Assembly: GCA_013397075.1 (NCBI GenBank)
Contig: VWZS01002022.1
Location: forward strand, 1,277,849-1,341,848
DNA: 64,000 bases
Origin: Rhabdornis inornatus
Taxonomy: Eukaryota > Chordata > Aves > Passeriformes > Rhabdornithidae
Reading direction: 5' to 3'
Below the pieces are notes generated by a model that was given only the letters and a program-made list of their open reading frames with translations, made no database searches and was not told the DNA's origin. Both the position numbers and the translations under genes were made by a program. Shown here piece by piece: positions 21,991 to 34,811 of this stretch (positions are counted from its first letter, which is position 1; each line of letters begins with the position of its first letter).

Positions 21991-24900
21991 AGAGAAAAGA
22001 AAGATAAATGATGAGTTGGCACCTGAAAACCTGCTCAGCTGTCGGCACAGAGGAATGTAAACATGTTTTGCTTACTTTCACCATCGATTTCAGGGAGCCG
22101 GGAAGGCTGCTCAGAAAATGGTTCCCCGGCCTGAGCTCCGATGCAGTTCCAATAATAGACAGCGTAGGCAGATGCTTAATCATCCTCAAACCATGCTCTG
22201 CTATGCCAGCTCTAAAGCTCTTGGCCCACAGGAGGACACAGTTAAGCTCCTGTTCAGCTCAAGAGTTGCAACAGGGCTCGAGTAGAGTTGTCCCAGAGCC
22301 GGGCAGAGCTGGGCTCAGAGCGCCAGGATTCAGCACCTCGGGGCTGGCACTGACAGGCAGCTGGGAAACCTTCCCTGGAAGAAGGGCTGGTCAATTACAA
22401 ACACCTCACACCTCTGGGGAGCCACTTTTCCTATTTCTCAGCTGATTTTTAAGCCTTAAAATGAATACCTACACCAACTCTACACAGTGTTCCTACCTCC
22501 AGCACAGCATCCTTTCACCCCAAGGTGAAAATGAGGGGACATCTTTTGAGGAAGCATGGGATCCTCAGAGATCTTTTAATTTTCCCAATAAGGTTACAGC
22601 CTGATGCTCACCATCAACCTCCTGATTGCTGCTGGAGCTGAAAGAAGAGCTCGGTGGAGTCTGAAACCCCCTCCCTCCAAGGGGACATGAATCCCTGGCC
22701 TCCAAGGAATGGTTGTAAGAATCTAAGGCAATGGCCAGCTCCACTCCCATGAGCAGAGCTTTAATCCCTCCATTTGTCTGCCAGTGCCACAGTGTGTAGG
22801 TGAATAAATAAATACATTTGGGATGCTCCTCTTTGAGTCCAAACCAAAGTGACCACCAGAGTTGGAAAACCAGGGGCTCAAATCAAGCTACTGCCTCATT
22901 AATTGCACACATGAGTACATAAAGCAAATTATGCTTTGTTTAAACCTTTGTGAAAGATGTTTAAATGAACAGGTTTTACCTTTTCTTTGTCCTAGGATGG
23001 GAATACCCCCTGGCTGGTTAATGTACAGCAGCTGAGCTCTGGTAACTTGATCATGGGCCTGAACCTGGCTCAGAGACTGTCATACAACAAATAAAATACT
23101 GCAGTTAAGTCTTGTGTGCAGGGAAGAGCTGCAGCCAAAGGGCTCCCACTTCTGGGGAAGACAGATTTCCTTGATGCTCTTTTCAGGGAGGAGGAGGCTT
23201 TTTCTGACTTCTGAATTACAGCAGCATGGGCAAAGAGACCTGACCCCTGCACTGGCCACCTCCAGCTCTGCAGGAATGCAGGGATCACCATCACTCAGCA
23301 TCAGCTAAGCCAGAGCTGAGCAGCTAAACCACTGCTTTTCCCTTCAGTCCCCAACCAGACTGAATTCTGTATTTTCAACAGGAAGGATCTGTTCCAGCAT
23401 CCAGAACAGTGCCAAGCATTTCAAAAAGGTGAAAAATATGTGCAAAAAACCACTCATAAATACCTCTGCTCAACTCAGGGCAAGCCAAGCAGACAGAAGC
23501 GTGACATTCATGTAGCAAAATATTCTGGGAAACAATTAATGCAGGATCCAGATCAAGAAAAATACACTCTCTAAGTCATACAAGAGGGAAGATCAGACAG
23601 CAGGCAGCTCTCCTCCCTGGTGGCACTTGTCCACTGTGCTGTCACAAGTCCTGGGCTGCCCTGAACTCACCTGAACGGGTGCCAGGAGCTAGCCAGGGCA
23701 CTGAGAAAAGCCAGGAGCCATGGCCAGGCCAGCCCTCTGTTCTTCAGCCGTGCAATAACTCGGGGAAAGGGTGTCAAAAATAACGACCTGGCTGAGGCTG
23801 GAGGAGAAAGGTTCAAAAGTTCAGCCTGGAAGAGAAGAGCCAGGGTTTCTGCAGGAAGAATGGCCATGACTGAGGGAAAGGCCAGGGGGAAAAAACCCGC
23901 TTTTGCAGGAAATGCTGTTGGGGTTGCTGGCAGAAAGGTCTGTCCAGGTGTTACTGAGCTCAACCCATAGGGCCAGGATTTGGGAGTGAAGATGCAGCCT
24001 GGCTCCTAGCTCAAGACAGGGAGCTCTGTCTTGGTAGGGAGTGAAGGAAAAGGTGAGGTTTTTTGCTGGGCTGCTCCAGGCAGTTTTTGTAGTAGCACTA
24101 CTGGTGCAAAGGGATTTTGGGATGCAGAAAGCGGCCCCTGCCCTGCAGCACTGCCAACATGAAGGACAAGACAGTGCTGCTTCTGGGAAGGGCAGATTAA
24201 ACCACCAGGAGAACCTCCCAACCTCCCTGATGGCAAAGCCAGCACTCAGCCCTCAGTATGGCTCAGACCCCTCACCTGCCGTTGGAGAAGGGACCCACAC
24301 AACATCACCCTACTACAAAGAGAGGCACTCCATCAATCTGTGAAACCAAGTGCAGCCTTAAATCCACCTTCTTGGCATGAAGGGGTTTTCCCACCCTGGA
24401 TAATGCATGGAGAATGCAGAGCAGGCAGATGCCATCACCTTTGCTGCCTGTGATTACCCCACCACAACACCCAAGTGCAGCCCCAGGCGCTGCACTGGAA
24501 ACAACTCCAGCCCCAAAAGCTCTTTCAGTGTCAATGGGGTTTGGGAATTTGTGGGGTCCCTGTCCCTGGAGGAGCAGAAACACCAACACCTCCTGCACAA
24601 ATGCTCAGTGCCATCCTAATCCCCAGAGAGTTTCAGACAGATTTCCCCCATGCCATAGCTTTGCATTTTTGGATGCTGTGCATCTGCAGCACTCTCATGA
24701 CCCTCAGCCCTTCCATCTAGACAGGCAATTTCAAATGTGTGGCAGAAGGCACAGAAAGTGCATAGAAAAGCTTGGAATTCCCCCAGCAGGGATGGGAAAT
24801 GCACCTCACCAGGTGAGGCAATCCAGCCCTAATCGCTGCTGCCACCCTCTCCCCTTCTCCCTTCAGCCTCACCATTAATATTTGAGATTTCTGCAGATTT

Positions 24901-25479
24901 ATTCATTGAGATTTTGCCTTCCAGGAGAAACTCTTCGAGGATTATGTGGCCTCACCACTAATTCCAAATAATTTTCCTCCCTCCTGGAAAGAGGACCTCG
25001 TAGTCTACCCAGAGTTCCTCCCTTTCAGTGGCCTTCCCAAGCAGGGACAATGGAAAACCAAGCATCACTGGTGAGATTTAGAGGAAACAAGGGTTTCATC
25101 TCTTTGGAGCAAGTTGAAACTAACCCCTGTTGGCCTCTACCCCTCCAGAGGCTTCTCCACCGTGCAGCCATGGGAGGCAAGCACAGACTGAGCAAAGGCT
25201 CCTCTCGCGAGCGCCCCGGCTCCCGTCGAACCCAGCGCCTTCCCTGCGGTGCAAGCGCTCAGCAGAGAGCAATTCCAGGCCCAACAAGATGTTACATGCA
25301 ACGAGGACGAGGTGTTTGATGAATCATTTTCAGAAAAGGGGATTTTTTCTTAATAAAAACAAGAATTTACATCCCGCTGCAACACCTACAAGACAAACAA
25401 ACAGGGCGAAGTATCCGTGAGCTCGGCACGCTACCTGCCTCCTACGAAATAGTGCTTGGGAGCTGAGAACCCCTCCCAT
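21991..25479. other. Unique non-coding sequence
   Basis: No recognisable gene. The frame 22008-22445 (plus, 145 codons) and the overlapping frames at 24.0-24.9 kb (up to 154 codons) have no domain. About 22880-22985 is an AT-rich block (CATTAATTGCAC, CAAATTATGC) that could be regulatory. A good acceptor-like signal ends at 22995 (pyrimidines then TAG) without a strong donor. Confidence 0.5.
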
Positions 25480-25640
25480 TTAGAGCCTTGCTAAGATTCT
25501 GGCTGCAATTAATTAGCAGGTGTCTTTAACACGATCTTCTACAGTTAATATGGCTGATGTTTTATTTACACTCCGTCCTGAAGAGTTGTGGTTAAAGTTA
25601 AAAAAGGCAAACATGGAAATGTGGGTGTTTTGCTCATTTA
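25480..25640. promoter_or_regulatory. Candidate AT-rich regulatory element
   Basis: It contains CAATTAATTAG (25506-25515), ACAGTTAATATGGC, TTTTATTTACAC and TGGTTAAAGTTAAAA. No repeat similarity and no significant open frame. Homeodomain and forkhead-like words suggest, but do not prove, an enhancer. Confidence 0.25.
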
Positions 25641-26123
25641 GAGTAAAATATGTCCCCATCACAGGTGCATGTTCTTATTACTTTTGGAAAGTGTGAAGTC
25701 TGAAAACAGAAAATTCCTGGAATACGTTTTGGTACAGGACAGCTGTCTATACCAGCCCACCACCATGGGATCTGCAAGCAAGAGGCTTTATTGCAGTTTT
25801 GGAGCATCAGTGACCTCATTTCTGATTTAACCAGGGCGACTGAGTCACAAATGAGCAGCGGATGGGGAGAAAGGCTCCAAAATCCAGCGCTGCCCATCCA
25901 CACCTAACTCACCTCATGCAGAAAAAGGCACTGAGGGTGGGGAAGCACCAGAGCTTCTGCCATTCACCCTAAATCATCTTTTACACTGCTCTCCTAATTC
26001 TTATCAAGTGGAAAATCCCTTGAAGAAGAAGCACTGGGGAAGGTGGAATGAAAACTGACTTGTGCTGCGCTCCTCATTCTCAAGCAATGCCTCATATCAC
26101 CTCTGAGAAAATCATTAAAGAAC

Positions 26124-26155
26124 TAAAAAAAAAAAAAAACAGAAAAGAAAAAAAA
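26124..26155. repeat. A-rich tract
   Basis: Adenine runs with sparse C and G. No retroposon body is recognisable upstream. Confidence 0.8.
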
Positions 26156-26716
26156 TCACTCTGAACTTCCAAGCTTCTGTCTCAGCTGCTCAGCATTTCT
26201 GCAGTGGGGCACATCTGTTCCCATTCCCTGGAAGAGGGCGGGGGGCAGTAATTGGGATATCTCCTCAGCACGAAGATAAAAACCCCATGGAAGAGCCCGG
26301 AGCCGTGGAAAGGGGCTTCCCCCGCCGCGGGCTGCGCTGACCAGCCCAGCCCAGCCGGGATGCTCCCACCCTCCAGTGCCTTTCAAACTTCTCCAAGTTC
26401 CAGCCAGCCCGCCAGATTTACGACGTGTTTCACTTTTTGAACATCCTTGGATCAGACTGGGGTGATGAAAGCCTGATAGCTCTGGAGATGGCTTTTTGTG
26501 CAGAGTATATAAAAAATACTGTCCCCCCATATACACACATGCAATCCTCTTCTCCTTTTCCTTAAATGTCTCTACTGAAAACTCCAGCCAAGCCCATCCA
26601 TGCCAAGATCCTTCCCGCACTCCATTCCAGCCTCTGCTTTACTTAAAATTAATTCAGAGACATAGCACCACGGACCACAGCCTTTGCTGGGTCTTAATAA
26701 GACCACAAGGAATAGG

Positions 26717-26760
26717 AAAAAAAAAAAAAAGGAAATAAAAGGAGGAGGAGAAAAAAAAGA
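26717..26760. repeat. A-rich/GGA tract
   Basis: A14 run followed by (GGA)n and another A run. Low complexity. Confidence 0.8.
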
Positions 26761-27156
26761 AATATTGCAGCAGTTCTTGTAACTGAATCTCTTGGAGTTG
26801 TAAGTGTGGTAAATGCATGTTCCTGCACTATTTGGACGTCTCTGCTTTGCCTTTAGCAGCTGCTGTAATAACTTCCCAGAAAGTATTGGATTCACAGAAG
26901 TGTTACTAGAAACACTAACAGAAACCCATGGAAATGATGTCTCAACACAACCAGTCAGGGAGATAATCCCTGCTACGATAAAGAGAAATTGAAACTCGGT
27001 TTCCTTGGCTGAGAGAGAAAATCAAAATTGCCCTCTGCATTTCAGGGAGGGGGAGGAAGAAAAGAAGGAGGGGGGGGAGATCTAATTACAAGTGTCTTGA
27101 AATTCCTTCTGCATAAAGTTTCCTTAAAGAGCTGCCAAGAGAGCAAACCCTGGGCG

Positions 27157-27330
27157 ATGGCGCTGGAGGTGCCGCGCTCGGCTCAGCCGAAGCGCACGCG
27201 GCTCTGCCCCGCGATGACAAAACATTTAATTATGAGTGGCCCAATGTCTTCCACATTTGGAAACTGGATTCCTGACACACATAATGTACCCCATGCTGAC
27301 ACGACTATTTGGCAAAAGCTGAGCCTGTGA
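27157..27330 (+). CDS. Possible small ORF (57 codons) beginning in a CpG patch
   Basis: An ATG at 27157-27159 has G at -3 and G at +4, a good vertebrate initiation context, and opens a 57-codon frame ending TGA at 27328-27330. The first 20 codons lie in a sharp CpG-dense patch (about 27150-27218); the remainder is AT-moderate sequence. The frame is also open upstream to 27028, so the start is chosen on context only. I recognise no domain, signal peptide or membrane segment, and the block could simply be a conserved non-coding element. Confidence 0.15.
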   Translation: MALEVPRSAQPKRTRLCPAMTKHLIMSGPMSSTFGNWIPDTHNVPHADTTIWQKLSL

Positions 27331-27740
27331 TCTCACATTAATTGCTACACAAATATACTTATTGTGGGCATGGGTTTTATACGGCTGAAGCCTCCATTTG
27401 CACATGTTCACAATAAAAACACTCCCCTCCCCCAAATAATGATTAACTTTTTTTGGTTTTTTTTTTTGAGAGAGGTTTTTTTTTTGAGATGCAGTTTAAT
27501 GGCATGAGAACTGTCTGTCGGCTTCCATTACCCCTTTGTTCTCATCGTGTCTCGCTTTATATGTATTTTTATAAGCCTTTTAAAAGCAAGTCTCCCTGTT
27601 CTTAATTCTTCCCTCTCTTTACTTTTGTTTTTATTGTAGGGCATCAATAGAAACAGAAAGATTTTGCTGGATTAAAGACGTGGCTGTCACTTGAAAGCAA
27701 GTCCCCTGATAGAGATCTTATAAGATCTCCCAGTTTCTTC
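27331..27740. promoter_or_regulatory. Candidate AT-rich regulatory element with palindrome
   Basis: AT-rich and non-repetitive apart from T runs at 27450-27486. It carries ATATGTATTTTTATAAGCC-like sequence near 27560 and a perfect 18-bp palindrome at 27712-27729. A strong 3' splice-like signal (long pyrimidine tract then TAG) ends at 27639, with no good donor within the next 120 bp. It could be regulatory DNA or a terminal non-coding exon. Confidence 0.27.
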
Positions 27741-30700
27741 CATCTAAGGCTTTTTGTGGGGAGACAGGAGGACGGCGACACATTTCCCCTTAAATCAGTG
27801 GCCGGAGGTGCAAGATATCCATCAGCTTGTGGGACTCAGCCTTTCTCCCAGCCAAGCCAGCTGGATGCACTGGAGCACCCACAGGAATTGCTCCCTGGTG
27901 ACATCATGGGCCTCTAAAGTCCCAGCTCCCAGGATCTCGAGCACAAGAACAAAGGATGCCAGGGTGGTGTTCACAGGGTTTCCCTCTGGTGTCTCATCAC
28001 AGAAAGACCTGAGATCTTCCCCTGGTTTCCACCGAAGATCCCACAGAGGGAAACCAGGCTTCATCCTGGTCTTTTGCCAAGCAAAGCAGCACCAAAACAC
28101 CAAATTTCCCCCTTCTCCAGCTACCCCACAGCACACAGTATGCAGGCTGTGAACCACTGATTCTGGCTCTGCTGCTAATCCTGCCAGTGACCCTGAGCTT
28201 CTGACCAAGCCCCGTGAGTTCTCCCAGTCCAGAGGCAAAGCAATGGCTGAACAAAGCCATGAACGCCCACGAGGCTGGGGAAAATCTGAGAGCACAGCAG
28301 GTTTGGTGATCCAAAGCTGAAGAAGCTGTTCAAGGCTCAGAACTATCATTCCCATCACCCTGCTCAGAAGAGGGAGACTCCAAAACCCTGTGGAGCACCA
28401 AAGGTGCTGCCAGCAGGTGAAACCCCCCACATTCCCTACTTCCCAAAAAAATCTTTGCAGTGCACCAATGGCTGAGCTTCTTTTTTTTCCTTTGTCAGTA
28501 CAAAGAAACTGTTTATTTAGAAAGATCAAGGAACCAAAAACACAGGGAAATGGTTTTTCTGCTGGGAAGGCAGCAAAGCATGCCCGGCCTCGTTGGCGTG
28601 TTCCTGCAGCGCTGCGGCGAATGCAGCAAGCTGGATGCAGCCTCCCTCCCTGCTTCCATTGCTATCCCAGCACTTGTCCAGGAGCCATCAGCTCTTTCAA
28701 AGAATGACCAATTTGTTTCCTGGGGTGGCATTTCCTTATGATTCATCCCACTGTGCTGCAAGCTGGGATGCAATCCCAGGAGGACACACTCACGTGCTGG
28801 ATTCAGTGCTACAGCGAGTTTCCAGGACCATCAAGGCCTTTTTTTCCCTTTCCAAGTGTTGCTCAGCCCCGTCTGGGTGCCAGGGCAGTTTTCCCACAAG
28901 CTGGATCTGCTTTTTGGTGGAGAACTTGCTATTACAACTCTCAGAATGTGCACAGTCACCCTTGTAATGGCCTCTTGGAGTAGAAGTTGCATAAAAAAGC
29001 AGTGAGGAGGGGAAAAAAATTAAAAACCCTTCATTTCAGCAAGGCAGAAGTGTCTCCCTTGAACAACAGGATATCTTCTGTAAACACCAGGCTACCACAG
29101 CTGTCAGAGATCTGAAGTGCTGCATTAAAATATTTCATTTTATCATTGCTGAGAGAGTGAGAAAGCTGAAGGGATCATTTCAGCCTTTCCTCTCCCCCTT
29201 GTGCTGCCAAAATCCCACCTAGAAGGGTGAAGCCTTGTTACTTTAATGGAAGTTCATTTTCCAAAGGGCAAGTATGTCTCTAAAAAGGTTGCAGGCACTT
29301 CTCCCCCACGCACATCTATGGGGTTGCCAAGTCATAATTTTAACAGCAAATCTTTTTATTTGCCTTTTTTTTTTTTGTCTTAAATCCCAACCACTTGGGA
29401 TTTATGCTGTGCATGGGAAGCAGCTTTCCTGACAGGAGTTTTCACACACGGTGGTTGCGTGTGGTTCCAGCTTTTCTCTGTGAAGGAGTGGCCCAGGCAC
29501 TGGCACACACGCAAGGAGAGCAAGATGAAGTATTTTTGGGTGCCCTGGTTGTTCAGTATCTAATCAGGGTTGCTGGCTGGGGTTGGCCATCACACACATC
29601 CAGCCGCCCGCACAGCTCCGATAGCATCTGCAGCCTGGGACCTCACACTTCATCTGCAGCATCCATGGCCCATTGGTGCAGTGGGAGGCTTCCAAACCAT
29701 GAATTATCTTTCACAAGCCACTTATCACAGAGACACATTCATCTCCAGGAGCTGGACCCAAACCAGCCCCGCTGGCTGGAAGTTCAACTGAGGGCACACG
29801 CATTCACTATTTTATTTTTTTTTTTATTTGGACCATGCAATTTTGGGGTTGCAGAGCCAGACATTAAGCTGGCTGATAGTCTAGTCCTGTGAAGCATTCT
29901 GAGTTGGCAAAGTTTTACTACTGATTTATGTGGCACAACAGCTCAGGGCCTGGGATGCATCCATAACATTCGTTCCATCTGTCGTCAATGCTGATTCTGT
30001 TCTCCACCGCTCATGCTGGCAGGGCTTGATCTGCTCTTGCTGAGAGGGGGAGGAAAGGAGATGAGAGAAGAGGAAGCTGAAGTCTCCCATTGGTGCCAAT
30101 GGCTTCACAGGAGGCCTCGAGTTCTTCAGCTGCCTGGAAGCATTGTTGCTGGAGTGATAATCTTTGGCAGCTCATTTCAGAGGGGAAGAGAATGAGCGGT
30201 CACACTGATTTTCAGGAGGATTTCGGAATCAACATTCACCGACAGTCTCATTTCAGGCCCACACATGCCTTCACTAATAAAGGATAAAGGTCCAAAAAAC
30301 CATTTAGTCCTCTTGGTCTCCTACCCCTGCTCCTTGCAGGCAGATGTCCTCTCTGATCAAACCACACACAACACTGACTCCTTTCAGAGCAGTTAAAACC
30401 CTGCTAAACTGTGAGTTATCTTCCAAGAGTATGAGCAAGTCAGTCCAAGCAGCAAAGGGAACATTTATCTTGGGCACAACAAAAGCTTCCAATCTGCCCT
30501 GGAGATCTCTGGCACGCCTGGGGCTGGCTGAGGCTGACAGGGCTGGAAGCTCCATCCCCAGAGCAAGTGCTGAGCACCGCTCTGGGGTTCACACTGAGCT
30601 GAGAGGCCTCTTGTGCTCAGAGGCAGCTGAGGCAGGGGCCAGGCTGTGAGCCAGGATGCTCTTCCCCCCCTACCAATATGGGAGGGGTGGGGATAGTGCC

Positions 30701-33700
30701 CCCCCATGCACAATCCATGTCCGAGGCTTTGCTGAAATGCTGATGATGCGATTCACCCCAGAATTTTACCTTCTGGTTCCTCGCTGTTCCAACGCCTCCG
30801 ACATCTACAAAAAGCTGGAATTTCCTGCCAGCTCAGTGGTGCAATTTCAAATGCTTTTTGGTTTTCAACTGTGCTCTTTAATCTCCAGCCAGCTGGGCCC
30901 GTGCGTTAGCGTGAAGGCTGAAAGCTTCAGAGCTCTGGGCAGTCAGTTTTCCAAGGATCTCACCTGTGGGTGGAATGGTTTGCTGCAGCTCTGCGTTAAA
31001 TTAAAAAGAAATGCACATGCAAGAACCATGTGTCTGAGCTGCTGTGTCCCCAGTGCTGTGCAGAGCTGTGGGCCAGCTCCAGGGTTCCCTTCCAGAGAGG
31101 GAGAACTGCAGGTTTAGCTCCTGGTGCCAAGAAGGGCAAGGAGGAATCTGGAGCAGAGAGCTGCAGGGGCTGGCAGGTGCGGCGCGGCACGGTGCCATGA
31201 GGGCCTCCCCAGCCCCTCCATCAGGGAAGGATGGAAATCCAACCAACCTTGCTCTTTGGGAGGATGCCTTAAAAGAGAATACATGCTTTCTCAAGGGTTG
31301 TCCCATTAGACAAATGGATTTGATTCCCCTATTTCCCGTGAGAACTGTTAAAAAAGATCCCATCATAGACTCTCCTGTGCTGTTCACAGCCTGCACCACC
31401 ATGGGAGCCTGGCAGAGAAGAGCCCACTGGCCACAGCAGAACGAGCAGCCCCTAATTTACACAAAGGCTTGCACAAGAACTTTCACAGCTCCAGACTATG
31501 GGGACCAGATCATCAGCTGATACAAGGTAACATAATTACTGAGAAATAAATAAATTGGCTCCAGTCCACATCACTCATGGATGTGCTCAAGGAGCAGAGA
31601 CAGCTACAACAGATATATGCAATGATGGAGCCACAGCAGAAACATTTGAGAACTGGTCTTACACGATAAACAGAAAAAAGTGCGTGGCAAAGAAGAAAGG
31701 CAGGTACAAAGAAGTCCTGTAATCCCATTCACTCTACCATTTAAGAAAAAAATCTGTTTATTCAAAGAGATCTGACAAAGTCTACAGCAAAATGGATGAG
31801 GAGCTGGATATATAAAAGGCAAAACCATCACTGAAAATAAATTCAATTATTTGGTTTTGCTTAGAGAAGCAACAAAGTTTCTGACGTGTTTGTTATTCAA
31901 TCTGTCGTTAGAGCTGAAAGATGTCTCAATAATGTTGTAGTTACATTTTTAACATCCACTCTCCTCCAAGCAGTTTGCATATTTTCCACTACGTTAGCTG
32001 ATCAAGCCATTAGTTACAGTTACTTAAAAATAAATGAGCTCTGTATTTTCCTTCCTCCACACTCCTCATCATGAAGCTCAACAGCAGGGAAAGGGGGGAC
32101 AGGCAAGAGAATGATTTGGTCTGCGATGAAACAACCCAACAATGATGGGAAATGCTCCCATTCGAGCGTGGAAGGCGAGGACGAAGAAGAAGAAAAAGCA
32201 GAAGCATCTCTTGTCAAGCAAGGAACTGATAAGGGCCTAAACAGCAGCAAAAACAGGAAAAATGAAAACCATATTTGCAAAAGAAACTGCAGTTGGGAGG
32301 TTAACAGCTTCCAACTCAATCTAGCAAGAGCAGAGGCAGGGTGGAATTTTGTTGAGTGTGCTGATGTGCGCTCACTTGCCAAAAGGAGTTTTAACTCGAG
32401 CTGTTCTTTCTGCTCTTTACCCTAATCCTCCCTCCTCCCCATGAAAAAGTACTGTCATCAGTCAATTTTCATGAAAAGGTTCTTCTTTTTACCCATTACA
32501 GAAAAGCAGGTAATTTTAATTCTTCTATCCCCTCTTTCCCAAAATTCAGCCATAAAAAAACCCCAAAGCAAAACCAACAGTTTGTGTTTTGACCGTTGAA
32601 AAGCAGAATCTGCAAGTAATTTTGCTCTGTTAATTATGCTTTAAAAAAAAAAAAAAAGCAGAAGATGAAGATATTTTCTGCCATGCAGAAAATAAAGGCA
32701 GTACATTTTCCCAACTATCTGTGAACTGCAGAAAAAAAACCACAAGGGGTAGAGAAAAACTGGAGCATGCCAGGAAAAATAACAAGTACATTGCACTAAT
32801 AGGTCATTGGGCAATTCTAACACAATCCAGACTTCATTGCTGGATACAGATTTATCCAATATATTGACTATTGGGTCATAGGAATGGCCCTTCACACCCA
32901 GCACAGAGCAAGTCTCCAAGTGCTGCCCTCTCCATATGGGGATATCCTACTGAGATCCACTCAGCTCTGTTGAGCTGCTCTCATTGGAAGTTTTATCAGA
33001 AAAATAAATTGTGAAACTCCTTATTGCAATAAATAACCTTAATTTTGGCCTCTCAAAGTGTTCTGCAATAATCTGTGGGGTTTGGCAATAGATCCCCACA
33101 CTAATGAGTAAGTCACCTCTGTCAAGGTGTTCTCAGCTCTTACTGCACCACCAGTGACCACAGAGCAGCACCAGCTCCCCTGTCCTGCCACAGCAGCAGA
33201 GCCCCTCCGGTCAACAGGGAACTCCTCCATCAAACTATTGAATTATTTCTGTGAAGAAATCAGGATGAATTAAAAAACCAATCAGAGCTGCTAAAAAAAC
33301 CCTCAACCCTGCAGACCAGGCGTGTCCAAATCATGGCTTGGCTGTCACTGCTTTATGGGTTTTTCCCCAGTTTTGGAGCACATGCTGCTGCCACATGTTG
33401 TTCAACAGCTGGGGCTCTCCAAATTGTCATCTGATAGCGGAAGATGGCACAACTTCCAGTATGAGCTCTGGAGAACCAGGTCCTAACAATGCTATGCTGC
33501 AAACCCCTTTTAGAATATTTGAGGGTACTTATAGCTATCAGTTTAGAAATGTCCTTAATTGCAGAGAGAGATTTTGCTGGTTTTGAGAGTATTCCCCGCT
33601 CATAAAATCTGTTCTGCTCAAGAGCAATGCAGCTCTGCTTCCAGAGCAGCTAAAACCCAGGTTTCCACAGGCCCTCTAACCAGAGAGATGGGGAAGATTC

Positions 33701-34085
33701 CCAACACCTGCACATCAGACACCCTTCTTCCAGCTACATCCCAGCACTAACACAGCCACTGAGCTTCCAGGATGCCCAGGACACGCTGTCCAACCTTGGG
33801 AAACAGCTGGCAGCCCCAGGTGCCACGCTGAGTCCTGATCCAGTGTCCCAGTTGCCAAGGGACAGTCTGGGGGTCAGCCTGGCTCAGGCAGAACGCACCA
33901 ATCCCACGCATGCGTCCTTCACCTCAACCGCACCCTCCATGCTGGGGTGTGAGAATGCTGCATCCCCTCCAGCTACAGGGGAATTCCCAAGCAGATGGTT
34001 AAACTGGATTTCCAGCTTCTCTGGAGCAGCAGAATGGGGGTAACTCATCAGGGTGGAGGTAGGGAGCCGGCTCACGTTGCCCAGT
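27741..34085. other. Unique non-coding sequence
   Basis: About 6.3 kb without recognisable genes. The minus frame 27822-28529 (235 codons) is the longest outside the GC islands and purine tract. It is Leu/Trp/Cys-rich with no recognised motif, and a plus-strand frame at 27754-28152 overlaps it. Homopolymer runs occur near 29370 (T), 29812-29826 (T) and 32641-32656 (A). 31.86-32.06 kb and 32.45-32.66 kb are AT-rich. I see no CR1 or RNA gene here. Confidence 0.5.
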
Positions 34086-34140
34086 TCTTTGTGCCCTGGG
34101 CAAGTCACAGGTCTATCGGTCACCAGAGTTTCATTAACTG
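34086..34140 (+). repeat. Possible MIR/CORE-SINE relic
   Basis: TTTGTGCCCTGGGCAAGTCA followed by CAGGTCT and, 16 bp on, GAGTTTCATTAAC resembles the MIR core (tgtgaccttgggcaagtcac ... cagtttcctcatct). The match is short and the flanks are not alignable by eye. Confidence 0.38.
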
Positions 34141-34761
34141 CAGGTGAGGTCACACCTTGGCATCTGCAGAGCACCCTGAGACCTTCACATGAGCCTGGGA
34201 ATTATGCAGAAATACTATGTATATCATGTACATATAATATTATGTATAAATAATGAGCCATGCTGGGGAAATGCAGCATGTTTTCACTGCAGGAGTCACA
34301 GGTACCTTCTAGGAACGGGAGATTTGAACTTTGCTAAAATCCCTGGACAAGTGGGGAGCTCATTTTCTGAGACCTTCTGAAGGTACCAGGTGTGTTAGCA
34401 CCAGCCTGTGAGCTCTGGTGCCTCTGGAGTTCAACAGCTCCCACGAGGCAGGAGCAGCAGGCAGCAGACTGAATGTCAGAGACTTAAAACAAAGGCCTGT
34501 AAGTCAATAAAGTTCAACAAAATAAAGTCACTCATTTTTTGCTGTCACTCACAGGCTGCTGCAGTGTTGACTCTGAAAGGCAGAGGAACACAAAGTACGT
34601 GAACAGAGAGAATGGGACATCAAGGGGAGAGCACAGCAGTGGACACAGCCCAGCCCTTGCTGACAGGTGTGGAAAGAAAGTCAGGGATTTGGGAATATAC
34701 CCTGGAGCAGTGGTGCCAGCCAAGGAAAGAAAAATCTCGGGCCCTCCTGTCCTCTCCTCAG
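34141..34761. other. Unique non-coding sequence
   Basis: No gene is supported. A 7-bp inverted repeat lies at 34259-34280 beside an AT-rich patch (34215-34255). Confidence 0.5.
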
Positions 34762-34804
34762 ATGGAGGTATCCAGCAGCTGCTCCTTCCCATGGGGGGAA
34801 GAAG
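34762..34804 (+). other. Candidate micro-exon (splice signals both sides)
   Basis: The pyrimidine tract CCTCCTGTCCTCTCCTCAG ends at 34761 and a donor GTAAGA starts at 34805, bounding 43 nt that are open in the frame beginning ATG at 34762. An A19 run follows the donor at 34812-34830. No homology is recognised. A decoy exon is quite possible. Confidence 0.17.
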
Positions 34805-34811
34805 GTAAGAC

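Larger units (their letters stand above)
25641..27149. other. Unique non-coding sequence with A-rich tracts
   Basis: No gene is supported. A-rich tracts lie at 26124-26155 and 26717-26760. The minus frame 26156-26620 (154 codons) is Ser/Gly/Trp-rich with no domain. 26.29-26.34 kb has a few CpGs. Confidence 0.5.

Noticed and set aside
27640..27740. Strong acceptor-like signal ending at 27639
   Set aside because: No convincing donor follows within a normal exon length and no polyadenylation signal is close, so no exon is called.
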